Of a stretch of DNA of 64,000 nucleotides, positions 35,156 through 43,937 are shown piece by piece. Source of the stretch: JAWXUK01 sp044432725 (GTDB taxonomy: Bacteria; Bacillota; Clostridia; Oscillospirales; Oscillospiraceae); assembly GCA_044432725.1 (NCBI GenBank), contig JAWXUL010000002.1:124001-188000 (forward strand), in the 5' to 3' direction. The notes beneath the pieces are model-generated. The model was given only the letters and a program-made list of their open reading frames with translations, was not told the origin of the DNA and ran no database searches. A program made the position numbers and the translations under genes. The number at the start of each line of letters is the position of its first letter. Position 1 is the first letter of the stretch.

Positions 35156-35188
35156 CTTTTACCAAAGGGAACCATTAAGCAAAGAAGA

Positions 35189-35224
35189 GGAATGTTATCC
35201 CTCCAATAAGAGAGACAACATTCC
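35189..35224. repeat. Inverted repeat downstream of the sRNA array
   Basis: GGAATGTT (35189-35196) and AACATTCC (35217-35224) could form a hairpin at the end of the minus-strand DUF1846 transcript. The following T-run is weak, so terminator function is uncertain. Confidence 0.4.
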
Positions 35225-35232
35225 TAAAAAAA

Positions 35233-36714
35233 TTATTTATGATAGAGATTATTGGTTTGGTATTTTGGCTCGCAAGTCAGGCGCAGACCTAAACGTTTAT
35301 AGGTGTCTGCGTCTTGGCTGGACACCATAACAGAACAGTGTGCATCGCAACCTTTTAACATAGCAAGGGCTTCTAGTGCTTGTTTGGCAATGGGGTCAGC
35401 ACTGGCAGAACTGGCAAGAGCAATCAAGATTTCATCGCTGTGCAAACGAGGATTTCCAGCACCCAAATATTTGGTTTTGATTTCCTGAATGGGAGAGATG
35501 GCAGATTGCAGAATCAACTGGGTCTCTTTTGTGATGTTGGCTGTTACTTTTAAGGCATTGAGCAATGCAGATGCAGAACAACCCATCAGGTCAGAGGTTT
35601 TCCCACGGATACAAGAACCATTTCCCAAAGTAATTGCCATTGCTGGTTCGCCAGTGGAGGATTCTTTATCAAGAGCAGCTGCCACGCAAGCACGGTCTGC
35701 TTCGCTGATGTTTGCTTGTTGCATAAGAAGTTCTTGGGTAAAGACTTCTTTTTCGCATTCCCCTTGTTGACGTTGCTTACATAAGGTATCGTAATAACGA
35801 TAAACAATTTCGTCACAAGCAGCTTTGCGTACCACAGCGTCATCTATGATACAATTTCCTGCCATGTTCACACCCATATCTGTTGGGCTTTGATAAGGGC
35901 ATTTTCCCAAAATTTTCTCGAAAATTGCTTGTAGCACAGGGAAGATTTCAATATCACGGTTGTAATTGACTGTGGTTTGATTATAAGCTTCCAGATGGAA
36001 GGGGTCAATCATATTTTTATCATCTAAGTCAGTGGTTGCTGCTTCATAGGCAATATTGACAGGATGTTTTAGATCTAAGTTCCAAATAGGGAAAGTTTCA
36101 AATTTGGCATAACCAGAGGTGATGCCACGGCTGAAATCATGATAAAGTTGAGAGAGACAGGTGGAAAATTTACCAGAGCCTGGACCTGGGGCAGTGACCA
36201 CCACAAGGGGGCGAGATGTCTCGATATACTCATTTTTCCCATAGCCTTCTGGGCTGACGATATGAGCAATGTTGTGTGGGTAACCCTCGATGGTATAATG
36301 TTTATAGGTTTTGATGCCCAAATGCTCTAATCTACCTAGGAAAGCTTCTGCAGAAGGTTGATTTGCATAACGTGTCACCACAACAGAGCCTACAAAAAGC
36401 TCCATGCTACGAAAAGAGTCAATCAGTCGAAGGACATCTACATCATAGGTGATGCCTAAATCACCACGAAGTTTATTTTTTTCGATGTCTTCTGCATTGA
36501 TCACCACAACAATTTCTGCTTGGTCTTTCATTTGTGCCAGCATACGAATTTTACTGTCTGGTTGAAATCCTGGCAACACACGGGAGGCATGGAAATCGTC
36601 GAAAAGTTTTCCTCCGAATTCTAAGTATAATTTTCCTCCAAATTGGGCAATACGGTCTTTAATGTGTTGAGATTGTGTTTCAATGTACTTTTGATTGTCA
36701 AATCCTCTGGTCAT
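35233..36714 (-). CDS. DUF1846 family protein
   Basis: A 493-aa soluble protein of the DUF1846 family, widespread in Firmicutes; the biochemical role is not established to my knowledge. The N-terminus KYIETQSQHIKDRIAQFGGKLYLEFGGKLFDDFHASRVLPGF is characteristic. A P-loop-like stretch VVVTAPGPGSGKFSTCLSQ near residue 170 suggests nucleotide binding. Met-rich and Cys-containing segments follow (TDMGVNMAGNCIIDD). The ribosome site is AAAGGGGAAC. A consensus promoter 190 bases upstream implies a long 5' leader. Confidence 0.92.
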   Translation of the reverse strand: MTRGFDNQKYIETQSQHIKDRIAQFGGKLYLEFGGKLFDDFHASRVLPGFQPDSKIRMLAQMKDQAEIVVVINAEDIEKNKLRGDLGITYDVDVLRLIDSFRSMELFVGSVVVTRYANQPSAEAFLGRLEHLGIKTYKHYTIEGYPHNIAHIVSPEGYGKNEYIETSRPLVVVTAPGPGSGKFSTCLSQLYHDFSRGITSGYAKFETFPIWNLDLKHPVNIAYEAATTDLDDKNMIDPFHLEAYNQTTVNYNRDIEIFPVLQAIFEKILGKCPYQSPTDMGVNMAGNCIIDDAVVRKAACDEIVYRYYDTLCKQRQQGECEKEVFTQELLMQQANISEADRACVAAALDKESSTGEPAMAITLGNGSCIRGKTSDLMGCSASALLNALKVTANITKETQLILQSAISPIQEIKTKYLGAGNPRLHSDEILIALASSASADPIAKQALEALAMLKGCDAHCSVMVSSQDADTYKRLGLRLTCEPKYQTNNLYHK

Positions 36715-36903
36715 CTTTTGTTCCCCTTTCTAATTTTGTGTCTACCTTTTCTTCCTTGGTCTCTGCAGAACCATAACGCTTTCCTAAAAAAGTCTTTTCC
36801 TTGGAATACATATTATCGACTCTACAGATTCCCTTGATTTTCGGATTGAATCAGAAGCAAAGCGAATGTCAGTGCCTTTCTGAAACTAATCTTTTAAGGC
36901 TTT

Positions 36904-36932
36904 ATTCTAACTCTCTTTTTGCAATTTGTCAA
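36904..36932 (-). promoter_or_regulatory. Sigma-A promoter of the DUF1846 gene
   Basis: Consensus TTGACA (36932-36927) and TAGAAT (36909-36904) on the minus strand, 17 bases apart. The leader to the start codon at 36714 is about 180 nt and contains a short frame (ATG TAT TCC) that would overlap the DUF1846 start. Confidence 0.8.
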
Positions 36933-37012
36933 TAGATGACTTGCATTTTTAATTGAAAAAATTTCGCCTTCTTCTCCTTCTTCCTTTGTGCAAAAAGTCA
37001 AGAGATTTCCTT

Positions 37013-37152
37013 TGTGGAAAAGTCCGAAAATGTGGAAAACTTCTTATTTGCAGAAAAAAGGAACGACAATTTATTAATTTCTGGAGAAAGCTTTCCACTT
37101 ATCAACATATTTTTCCACAATTTCCACATAGTTTTCCACTGCCTTCTCCACA
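37013..37152. other. Cluster of DnaA-box-like 9-mers
   Basis: Within the 482-base gap 36715-37196, near-matches to TTATCCACA occur at 37013 and 37031 (TGTGGAAAA), 37099 (TTATCAACA), 37111 (TTTTCCACA), 37120 (ATTTCCACA), 37132 (TTTTCCACT) and 37144 (TTCTCCACA). None is a perfect box. The surrounding sequence is A/T-rich. Open frames across this stretch lack ribosome sites. Confidence 0.5.
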
Positions 37153-37196
37153 GATATCTGGAAAAGCACTAGGTAGATTTTTTCTTTTTTTATCTT

Positions 37197-38321
37197 TCAC
37201 TTGTCTGTTTCATCCTTCATTTCCTCTAAAGAGGGGGCAAGGTCGAGTTTTAATTGTGCGACCTCTGGATTGGCATCTTGGGTCATATCCTCGAATTTTA
37301 ACTCTGGGATTCTGTCTTCTGTCTCGGAAAATGTAGCTTGGTAACAATGGTCTTCATGGTTTTCAGTGGAAATTTCTTCAAAGAGAGAGGGTTCTTCCTG
37401 TGGGATTGGGATATTTGTCCTTTTTTCTGCAATTTCTTCTTCTCTCTCTGTCATTTTAGCTGGATTTAAAAAAGTCTGTTCCTCTCTGTTTTCCAAAACT
37501 TCTCCCTCATCCTCTAGCATGGTGTGGGGCTCTGGATTTGGAATGGAAAAATCTTCTCTGACCACACATTCCTCTTTGGGGTCAGACTCTGTGTTTTTGT
37601 TTCTATTGGGCATCACTGGAGGAATATGGCAATACTCCCAAGGTTGAAGGGTCAATTCTTGGATTTGAGGAATCTCTGGGGTATCCAGACATTGGACACT
37701 TTCAGTCCCTACATTGATGACATAAAAGGGCGTAATGGGTGGGCATAGTTCCATTTGATAAAAACGAAACATGGCACTGCCTTTTGGAAAATAACGGATG
37801 TCGTAAATTGTTTCTTCCCCTTCCATTTTTCTGGAAAGTACAGAGTCAGTAAACATACCCACATGAACCAGAGGGTGGCGAATTTCCCAAAGAAGTTGTC
37901 CCTGTGTTTTGCGAAACATACCGTAGAAAAGATAGGGTCTTTGGGCATCCAGTGCAAGGATATAAGCACCATCAGGGATTGGCAGATTTTTGATGCTAAA
38001 GAGTGGGCAATGAGGGCGTGATGGGTCACCGTTTAACAAAAGATCCCAGCGGTCCTTTTCTGAAGGTAGCTGTTCTAATAGATATTTTTTTGTGAGCTGA
38101 CAGGTGGGGTCTACTTCTTCTAAGGGGCAAAGATATTGGGAATTACGTGTGGAAAAGAGAATTGCCTCTTCTACCAGCTCGCCAGAAGCCAGTGGGGAAG
38201 TGGTAACTTTTCTCCCGTCTGCGATTTGTGGATGACCGTAAACTGCGCCATTTAATATTATTTTTCCGTCGTTGACGATCAGGTTCCAATGTGCCATTGA
38301 GGGTGTTTTCTTATCTGTCAT
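37197..38321 (-). CDS. Unknown protein with acidic C-terminal tail
   Basis: A 374-aa soluble protein that I do not recognise. The N-terminal 215 residues look globular (beta-rich, with HWNLIVNDGKIILNGAVYGH at the start and PQIQELTLQPWEYCHIPP at the end). The last 150 residues are a low-complexity Glu/Pro-rich tail (for example KMTEREEEIAEK), probably disordered. The first 14 residues contain the start after AAAGGGCGAGTCCC. No domain, signal peptide or membrane helix is visible. It lies next to a DnaA-box-like cluster. Confidence 0.7.
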   Translation of the reverse strand: MTDKKTPSMAHWNLIVNDGKIILNGAVYGHPQIADGRKVTTSPLASGELVEEAILFSTRNSQYLCPLEEVDPTCQLTKKYLLEQLPSEKDRWDLLLNGDPSRPHCPLFSIKNLPIPDGAYILALDAQRPYLFYGMFRKTQGQLLWEIRHPLVHVGMFTDSVLSRKMEGEETIYDIRYFPKGSAMFRFYQMELCPPITPFYVINVGTESVQCLDTPEIPQIQELTLQPWEYCHIPPVMPNRNKNTESDPKEECVVREDFSIPNPEPHTMLEDEGEVLENREEQTFLNPAKMTEREEEIAEKRTNIPIPQEEPSLFEEISTENHEDHCYQATFSETEDRIPELKFEDMTQDANPEVAQLKLDLAPSLEEMKDETDK

Positions 38322-38538
38322 GGGACTCGCCCTTTCTATGTCGTTATATTTTCGTGAAATAATACTGGTTGTATTATGTATCGGAGGAATGAAAGTTCAA
38401 GTCCTCCTTTTTCTTTGTAATAAAAAGATAGCTTATTACAAATTGTATTATAATTATTTCTGATTTAACAGCTTTATGATATTTTTTATCTAAAATTCGT
38501 AAGCCTTTGGAAAAGAAAATAAGCATGAAGAACTACCC

Positions 38539-39708
38539 TTAGGAATCCTCGCTTTCGTTTTTCGTTTTGCCTCGTTTGTTGTTACGATTTGGGCGGGTGG
38601 TGTTGGGGCGATAGCCTTTGGCTTTTTTCTTAGGTTTTTGCGTGGGAGGAGGCACAGTCCCTGTCTTATTTTTTTGTTGCTTTTTGGCAGGATATTTTTC
38701 ACTTTTTCCTTGATTGAAATTTTCTCCCTCTCGCTTTTCTTTTCTTTGTTTTTGAACAGGGGGATTGAGCATGGCGTCTAGGGCTGATGCCAAGTTATTC
38801 TTTTTCTGAGGGCTTCCAATCACTTCTGCTGCGACTTTTCGTTGCTTCTCTAGCACTGCCAAGGGTGGCTGGACATAGCCTTCTGGACGCTTGCCACGTC
38901 CACTTCGAACCACAACGATTTCACTGTTATAATATTTCACAGCAACAGAGGGGTCAGATTCCAATCTGACAGAGACTTGTTGTCGCAGTAGATTCACATA
39001 GGTGATGGTACCAGCGCCATCTGGAGTTTCTACAAAGCTGTCACTTCTTGGTGTTGATTTCAGTAAATCCACATAAGCATCTTGCTCGTATTTCAAGCAG
39101 CACATCAGCCGTCCACAGGAGCCAGAAATTTTGGTTGGATTCAGGGAAAGGTTTTGTGTTTTTGCCATTTTGATGGATACTGGTGCGAATTTATCTAAAA
39201 ACTGATTGCAACAATAGGGACGGCCACAAATACCTAAGCCACCTAGCATTTTACATTCATCTCTCACACCGATTTGGCGTAGTTCGATTCGTGTGTGGAG
39301 GGTGAAAGCCAAATCTTTCACCAAGGCTCTGAAGTCTACTCGTCCTTCTGCTGTGAAGTAGAACAGCATTTTGCTTCCTTCGAAGCTATTTTCTACTCCC
39401 ACAAGGGACATATCAAGTTTATGCTGTTGTATTTTTTCTAAGCATACTTTTTTTCCCCATTGGGCTCGTTCTTGGTTTTTTTCCATACGAGCTTTATCCG
39501 CTGAACTTGCCTCGTACAGGACTGGGCGCAGGGGTTGGGGGAGGGACTTGTCATCTTTTTCGTGATTACCAATGATACAGATGCCAAATTCCTTTCCTCG
39601 TGAGGTTTCAACAATCAGCTCGTCACCAGATTGATATTGTTTCCCTTGTGGGTCGAAAAAATATTGTCGCCCAGAGGGTTTGAACCTCACTGTTATAATT
39701 TCTGTCAT
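38539..39708 (-). CDS. ricT: PSP1 domain protein RicT (YaaT)
   Basis: A 389-aa subunit of the RicAFT (Y) complex, which in Bacillus supports RNase Y and the Spo0A phosphorelay. The PSP1 domain carries the cysteine ligands CKMLGGLGICGRPYCC and SCGRLMCCLKYE, which hold Fe-S clusters in the Bacillus complex. The C-terminus is a long basic tail (about residues 290-389, rich in Lys, Pro and Asn). The start at 39708 follows GGAAAGGAAAATAAG and overlaps the holB stop by four bases (ATGA). Confidence 0.93.
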   Translation of the reverse strand: MTEIITVRFKPSGRQYFFDPQGKQYQSGDELIVETSRGKEFGICIIGNHEKDDKSLPQPLRPVLYEASSADKARMEKNQERAQWGKKVCLEKIQQHKLDMSLVGVENSFEGSKMLFYFTAEGRVDFRALVKDLAFTLHTRIELRQIGVRDECKMLGGLGICGRPYCCNQFLDKFAPVSIKMAKTQNLSLNPTKISGSCGRLMCCLKYEQDAYVDLLKSTPRSDSFVETPDGAGTITYVNLLRQQVSVRLESDPSVAVKYYNSEIVVVRSGRGKRPEGYVQPPLAVLEKQRKVAAEVIGSPQKKNNLASALDAMLNPPVQKQRKEKREGENFNQGKSEKYPAKKQQKNKTGTVPPPTQKPKKKAKGYRPNTTRPNRNNKRGKTKNESEDS

Positions 39709-40694
39709 CTTATTTTCCTTTCCTCTCTTGCCAGAGAGAGACTTGCACAAAGCCATGTGGTGATTTGTTCTCCTTGGACATTGGATTCCACTGCACTGAG
39801 GATTTCTTCCACTGTTTTGATCCAAGCATAGATTTCTGCTTTTTTATTGAAAGCTAATATTTTGATTAGGCGTGCATAAAATGCAGTCAAAAATAAAAGC
39901 AACTGGTCTTTTTTTAATTTAGCCAGTGGGCGTGTGGCTTCTAGTACTTGGAGCTCTCCTCCTGAAAGTAGGGCTTGCTCTAAGGGAAGCAAGAAGCTCT
40001 CCCACTGAATTTCCTCTTGTTTGCTGTCTTTGGTTTCTTTTTTTGAAACTCTTTTCTTTTTTACTTGTTTCAAACCCTGTTCTGGCTGTTCTTCCACAGG
40101 TGGGGGAGGGGGGCGTAGTGCTTTGATGGCTCTGCCCAGATAGCCCCCACAGCTTTCTGCGAGACAGGGAAGGTTTTCCCCTTGGGGAAATTCTCTCTGT
40201 AAATAGTCAAGAATTTCTCCTTGGGGAAGTGCTTGGAGTCGCAGTGTTTGACAGCGAGAAGAGATGGTTTCTAAGAGCTCTCCTCCTTCTTCTGCAATGA
40301 GAAAAAAGAGGGCATAGGCAGGGGGCTCTTCTAAGATTTTTAATAGAGCATTCTGCCCTTGGACATTGAGAAAATCTGCTTGATGAATGACGTAAATTTT
40401 TCGTTGTCCTTCGTTGGGACGAATGAAAACATCCTCTCTCAGCTCCCGCACTTCACGCACATTCAGGGCTTTGTTTTCCCCGTAAACCAATACATCAGGA
40501 TGGGTGCCACGTGATACTTTGCCACAAGAAAGACAGTTGCCACAGGGGGCATTTTCTTCTTGACACAAAGCCATGGCTGTCAAGTGGCGAATCAACTTTC
40601 CTCTGCCAGAACCACAGGCACCAATGACCTTGTAAGCATGGGAAAGACTTTTTATATTTTGTAGATGGGCATTGCCCAACAAAGGCTTGTTCAT
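39705..40694 (-). CDS. holB: DNA polymerase III delta' subunit
   Basis: A 329-aa clamp-loader subunit. The P-loop-like GACGSGRGKLI (about 26-36) and zinc cysteines in LCQEENAPCGNCLSCGKV (about 49-66) are present, then LKILEEPPAYALFFLI and the SRC motif in ETISSRCQTLRLQ. A Lys/Glu-rich insertion (VKKKRVSKKETKDSKQEE) precedes the C-terminal collar helices. It overlaps its neighbours by four bases on both sides. tmk, yaaQ and yaaR, usually adjacent in Bacillus, are absent from this operon. Confidence 0.93.
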   Translation of the reverse strand: MNKPLLGNAHLQNIKSLSHAYKVIGACGSGRGKLIRHLTAMALCQEENAPCGNCLSCGKVSRGTHPDVLVYGENKALNVREVRELREDVFIRPNEGQRKIYVIHQADFLNVQGQNALLKILEEPPAYALFFLIAEEGGELLETISSRCQTLRLQALPQGEILDYLQREFPQGENLPCLAESCGGYLGRAIKALRPPPPPVEEQPEQGLKQVKKKRVSKKETKDSKQEEIQWESFLLPLEQALLSGGELQVLEATRPLAKLKKDQLLLFLTAFYARLIKILAFNKKAEIYAWIKTVEEILSAVESNVQGEQITTWLCASLSLAREERKIR

Positions 40695-41995
40695 TTGACC
40701 ACCAATACTTCTTTCTTGGTATATCCGATCCTTTTTAAATAGGAGAGGGAAAGGCTTGAGATCTCCTCGCCCATTGCCACCACTGGGATGCCAGGGGGGA
40801 AGGGAGCGATGTTGGCGCCTGCGATTTTTCCCTCTGCCTCTGTCAGTTGAACGGTAATTTTATCGCAAAATATTACTTCACGTATAGACATTTTCCGTTC
40901 AGGAAGGACATCAGGTGGGGAGAGGTCAGGGAGAGGCTCTCGGTGGGAGAAGTGAGGAATGATTGCTTTGGCAAGCTTTTGGATTTCCTCGTCAGAATCC
41001 ATCGCTGTAAAAATTCCGATTAAGTGACCAGGGTTTGACATTTCTAGGTAAATGTTTTCTTTTTCTAATTCTTTGGCTACCTCTACCCCTTGGTGACAGA
41101 GGATACAAAGACGTGTGGGATCCAGATACAGAGGTTCGGTGAGGCAAGGGAGGATTTCTCTTAGGGTTGCCACTTGACGTGCCACTCGAACATATTCTGT
41201 CATGCCTTCTTGATTCATCCACTCCCGTGCCAAATCCATAGAGACGAGCATGGGATAAGAGGGACTGGAGGTCCCAAAGAGCGCTGCTGTTTCTCTTACA
41301 AGTTCAGGGCTAAAGTCACGATAAAAAATCATGGCACTTTGCCCCAGACAGGGAAGGGTTTTATGCGCAGAGACACAGACAACATCTGCAGCAGAATAGT
41401 TGTCTATCATCAGCCAAGGAAGGTGCGCTCCATGGGCACCGTCCACGATGAGTTTTGCCCCGTAACTGTGAACGATTTCTGCAATGGTATAGACATCTGA
41501 CAGCAATCCACAGACTGTTGGAGAAGTGAGGAAAACAGTTTTGATGTCAGGGTTTTCTTTTAGCAAGGTATTCACTGTCTCAGCGTCAATGGCTCCTGGC
41601 ACTTCTAAGTCCTTCAGCCAAGGGCGAGGGAGGTATACAGGTTCTAATCCTAGAATCCCCATGGCATTGACAGCAGAGCGATGTGCTCCGCGGTCTAGGA
41701 GGATTTTATCCCCCTCTTTCCCACAGAGGGCAAGGGCTGTGTAAACCCCTTGGGTAGAGCCTCCTGTGAGAAATTGACAGTGTGGCAATCCAAACTCTCT
41801 CGCCCACAAGTCTTGCGCCTGAGCAAAGGGTTCTCCCCACTCGTAGAGATTCCCTGTGCGAGAGAGTTCGGTGAAATCATAGGGCATGATATTTTCCATA
41901 AAAGGAATGCTCTTCCCTTTATGCCCTGGCAAATGAAATCGAAGGGGGGCTTCTTCTGCTAGGGCTTTGATTGCGTTGTAGAGGGGTGTTTCCAA
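40691..41995 (-). CDS. Orn/Lys/Arg decarboxylase-like PLP enzyme (YaaO family)
   Basis: A 434-aa fold-type I PLP protein with the decarboxylase signatures FHLPGHKGK, GGSTQGVYTAL, VDGAHGAHL and the PLP lysine in SAHKTLPCLGQSA. It lacks the long N- and C-terminal domains of inducible decarboxylases, matching the short YaaO/arginine-decarboxylase-like type. The substrate (arginine, lysine or ornithine) cannot be assigned. The gene has an AGGAGG ribosome site and is followed by holB with an ATGA overlap, as in the Bacillus yaaO-holB-yaaT neighbourhood. Confidence 0.92.
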   Translation of the reverse strand: METPLYNAIKALAEEAPLRFHLPGHKGKSIPFMENIMPYDFTELSRTGNLYEWGEPFAQAQDLWAREFGLPHCQFLTGGSTQGVYTALALCGKEGDKILLDRGAHRSAVNAMGILGLEPVYLPRPWLKDLEVPGAIDAETVNTLLKENPDIKTVFLTSPTVCGLLSDVYTIAEIVHSYGAKLIVDGAHGAHLPWLMIDNYSAADVVCVSAHKTLPCLGQSAMIFYRDFSPELVRETAALFGTSSPSYPMLVSMDLAREWMNQEGMTEYVRVARQVATLREILPCLTEPLYLDPTRLCILCHQGVEVAKELEKENIYLEMSNPGHLIGIFTAMDSDEEIQKLAKAIIPHFSHREPLPDLSPPDVLPERKMSIREVIFCDKITVQLTEAEGKIAGANIAPFPPGIPVVAMGEEISSLSLSYLKRIGYTKKEVLVVK

Positions 41996-42012
41996 GAGTG
42001 CTACCTCCTTTC

Positions 42013-42168
42013 CTCATTCTTTTTGAAAATAACCAATGAAATAGTCGTCTATCTTTGTTCTTGTCAAGGCAGAGGAGTTCTGAATCCTGACGGATTCAGT
42101 GGCACGACTACGATGACAGGGACAAAGAAAGGCAGTTTGTTATTGTTTGGTTTTAGGGAATGAGTATT
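42013..42168 (-). repeat. MITE-like intergenic repeat, copy 2
   Basis: The whole aspS-yaaO gap is filled by a 156-base element related to 28299-28458, in the opposite orientation. The shared centre is GGAGTTCTGAATCYTGACGG, here with a perfect CTGAATCC/GGATTCAG hairpin. The ends CTCATTCT and GGAATGAGTA are imperfect inverted repeats. It ends three bases before the aspS stop codon and three bases from the yaaO ribosome site. Confidence 0.65.
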
Positions 42169-42170
42169 AT

Positions 42171-43937
42171 TTATTCTTTTTCTTGAGGACGTAGAGCAAT
42201 GCCTAATTCTTCTAATTGCTTCTCAGCGACACGGTCTGGACTTTGGGTCATCAGTTCGCTTGCATTTTGTACTTTTGGGAAGGCAATGACATCACGAATA
42301 GAGTGTTTCCCTGTGAGTAGCATGACCAAGCGATCCAGACCATAGGCAATCCCACCATGGGGTGGGGCGCCGTATTTAAATGCTTCAATTAAATGACCAA
42401 ACTGTGCCAAGGCTTCTTCGTCAGAGAAGCCCAAACCACGGAACATAGCCTGTTGCACCTCTGGTTTGTGAATACGAAGAGAACCTCCTCCTAGTTCGTT
42501 ACCATTGAGGACGATATCATAGGCAATGGCACGGCAATTTACTTTGTCTGTTTCCAGTTTGTCAATGTCTTCTTCCATGGGTTGGGTGAAGGGATGGTGC
42601 ATGGCTGTATAGCGATTTTCTTCTTTAGAAAATTCAAACATGGGGAATTCTTTCACCCACAAGAAGTTGAACTGATTATCATCTAAGAGGTTTAGCTCTT
42701 TGGCGATGTGGACACGCAAGGCACCAAGGCAATCGAATACTACTTTGTTTTCGCCATCGCCACAAATGAGCAATAGGTCGTTTTCTTCAAAATTTGCACG
42801 TTGGCAAATTTTTTGATTTTCTTCCTCTGTCAAGAATTTTTGATAAGAAGAGGTGGTAGCGCCATCTACAGTTCTTGCCCATGCCATACCTTTTCCACCA
42901 TAAGTTTTGACTACATCCACTAATTTATCCACTTTCTTGCGTGGGAAGTCTTTGGCAAAGTTTTTGATGTTGATGAGGCGGACAGAGCCACCTTCGGCAA
43001 TGGGTCCTGAGAATACTTTGAATTCGCAGTCTTTCACCAAGTCGCTGATGTCCACCAATTCAAAACCAAAACGAGTATCAGGTTTGTCAGAGCCAAAGCG
43101 TTCCATTGCCTCTTTCCAAGTCATACTAGGGAAGGGGGTTGGAATGGTGATGCCTTTGATACCTTCAAAGACAAATTTCAATAGTCCTTCTTGAAGGGCA
43201 AGAATTTCTTCTTGAGAGAGGAAAGACATCTCCACGTCAATTTGAGTGAACTCTGGTTGTCTGTCTGCACGCAAATCTTCGTCACGGAAGCAACGTGCAA
43301 TTTGGAAATAACGGTCTACCCCTGATAACATCAATAATTGCTTGTACTGTTGGGGGCTTTGGGGGAGGGCATAGAAGCTACCTGGGTGAACACGAGAGGG
43401 CACAAGGTAGTCTCTGGCGCCTTCTGGGGTGGATTTTGTCAGCATAGGTGTTTCGATTTCCAGAAAACCATTTTCATCAAAAAACTCTCTCACCAGCATG
43501 GTGACTTTATGACGCACTTTCAAGACCTCTTGCATGTCAGGGCTACGCAAATCAAGATATCTGTATTTTAATTTTAGGGCGTCATTGACTTGGGAGTCCT
43601 CTTCCACGGCGAAAGGAGGTGTCTCTGCTTGAGAGAGGACGGTGATTTTTTCCACGAAGAGTTCCACGTCCCCTGTGGGGATTTTATCGTTGATGGATTC
43701 TCTTTGTCTCACGGTGCCTTCTACTTCTAGCACCCATTCTCTCCCCAAAGATTCTGCTGTTTCAAAGATGGCTTTTTCGCTTGTTTCATTAAATAGCAGT
43801 TGGGCGATGCCTGAGCGGTCACGAAGCTCTATGAAAATCAAAGCCCCTTTATTACGGCTACGTTGCACCCAGCCACAGAGGCGAATTTTCTCGCCTATAT
43901 TTTCTTTTCTGATGGTACCACAGTACAGTCGGTTCAT
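42171..43937 (-). CDS. aspS: Aspartyl-tRNA synthetase
   Basis: A 588-aa class II synthetase charging tRNA-Asp (possibly also tRNA-Asn). Order: N-terminal OB-fold anticodon-binding domain (about 1-110, KIRLCGWVQRSRNKGALIF), catalytic domain with LEIETPML (motif 1), FRDEDLRADRQPEFTQID (motif 2) and GIAYGLDRLVMLL (motif 3), and the bacterial GAD insertion (about 290-410). The start codon lies directly beyond the hisS stop, with AGAGGAG inside hisS. Confidence 0.97.
   Translation of the reverse strand: MNRLYCGTIRKENIGEKIRLCGWVQRSRNKGALIFIELRDRSGIAQLLFNETSEKAIFETAESLGREWVLEVEGTVRQRESINDKIPTGDVELFVEKITVLSQAETPPFAVEEDSQVNDALKLKYRYLDLRSPDMQEVLKVRHKVTMLVREFFDENGFLEIETPMLTKSTPEGARDYLVPSRVHPGSFYALPQSPQQYKQLLMLSGVDRYFQIARCFRDEDLRADRQPEFTQIDVEMSFLSQEEILALQEGLLKFVFEGIKGITIPTPFPSMTWKEAMERFGSDKPDTRFGFELVDISDLVKDCEFKVFSGPIAEGGSVRLINIKNFAKDFPRKKVDKLVDVVKTYGGKGMAWARTVDGATTSSYQKFLTEEENQKICQRANFEENDLLLICGDGENKVVFDCLGALRVHIAKELNLLDDNQFNFLWVKEFPMFEFSKEENRYTAMHHPFTQPMEEDIDKLETDKVNCRAIAYDIVLNGNELGGGSLRIHKPEVQQAMFRGLGFSDEEALAQFGHLIEAFKYGAPPHGGIAYGLDRLVMLLTGKHSIRDVIAFPKVQNASELMTQSPDRVAEKQLEELGIALRPQEKE

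Larger units (their letters stand above)
34656..35160 (+). repeat. Three direct 179-bp repeats
   Basis: Units start at TGTTTACAAATTAGTCAC at 34656, 34835 and 35014, an exact 179-base period. All three carry the same series of blocks: TGTTTAC box, AGGAGA-TT-TCTCCT-like inverted repeat, TATAAT, transcribed body, hairpin and T-run. The body differs by only one to three bases between copies. The spacer after the third unit is rearranged and decays into sequence before the DUF1846 stop. No open frame explains the conservation. Confidence 0.92.

Noticed and set aside
34656..35160. Repeat array as a CRISPR
   Set aside because: Units are 179 bp with promoter and terminator elements and no 25-40 bp repeat/spacer pattern; no cas genes.
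36953..37336. 127-aa plus-strand frame across the DnaA-like cluster
   Set aside because: No ribosome site, composition follows A/T-rich intergenic DNA, overlaps the end of the 374-aa gene on the other strand.
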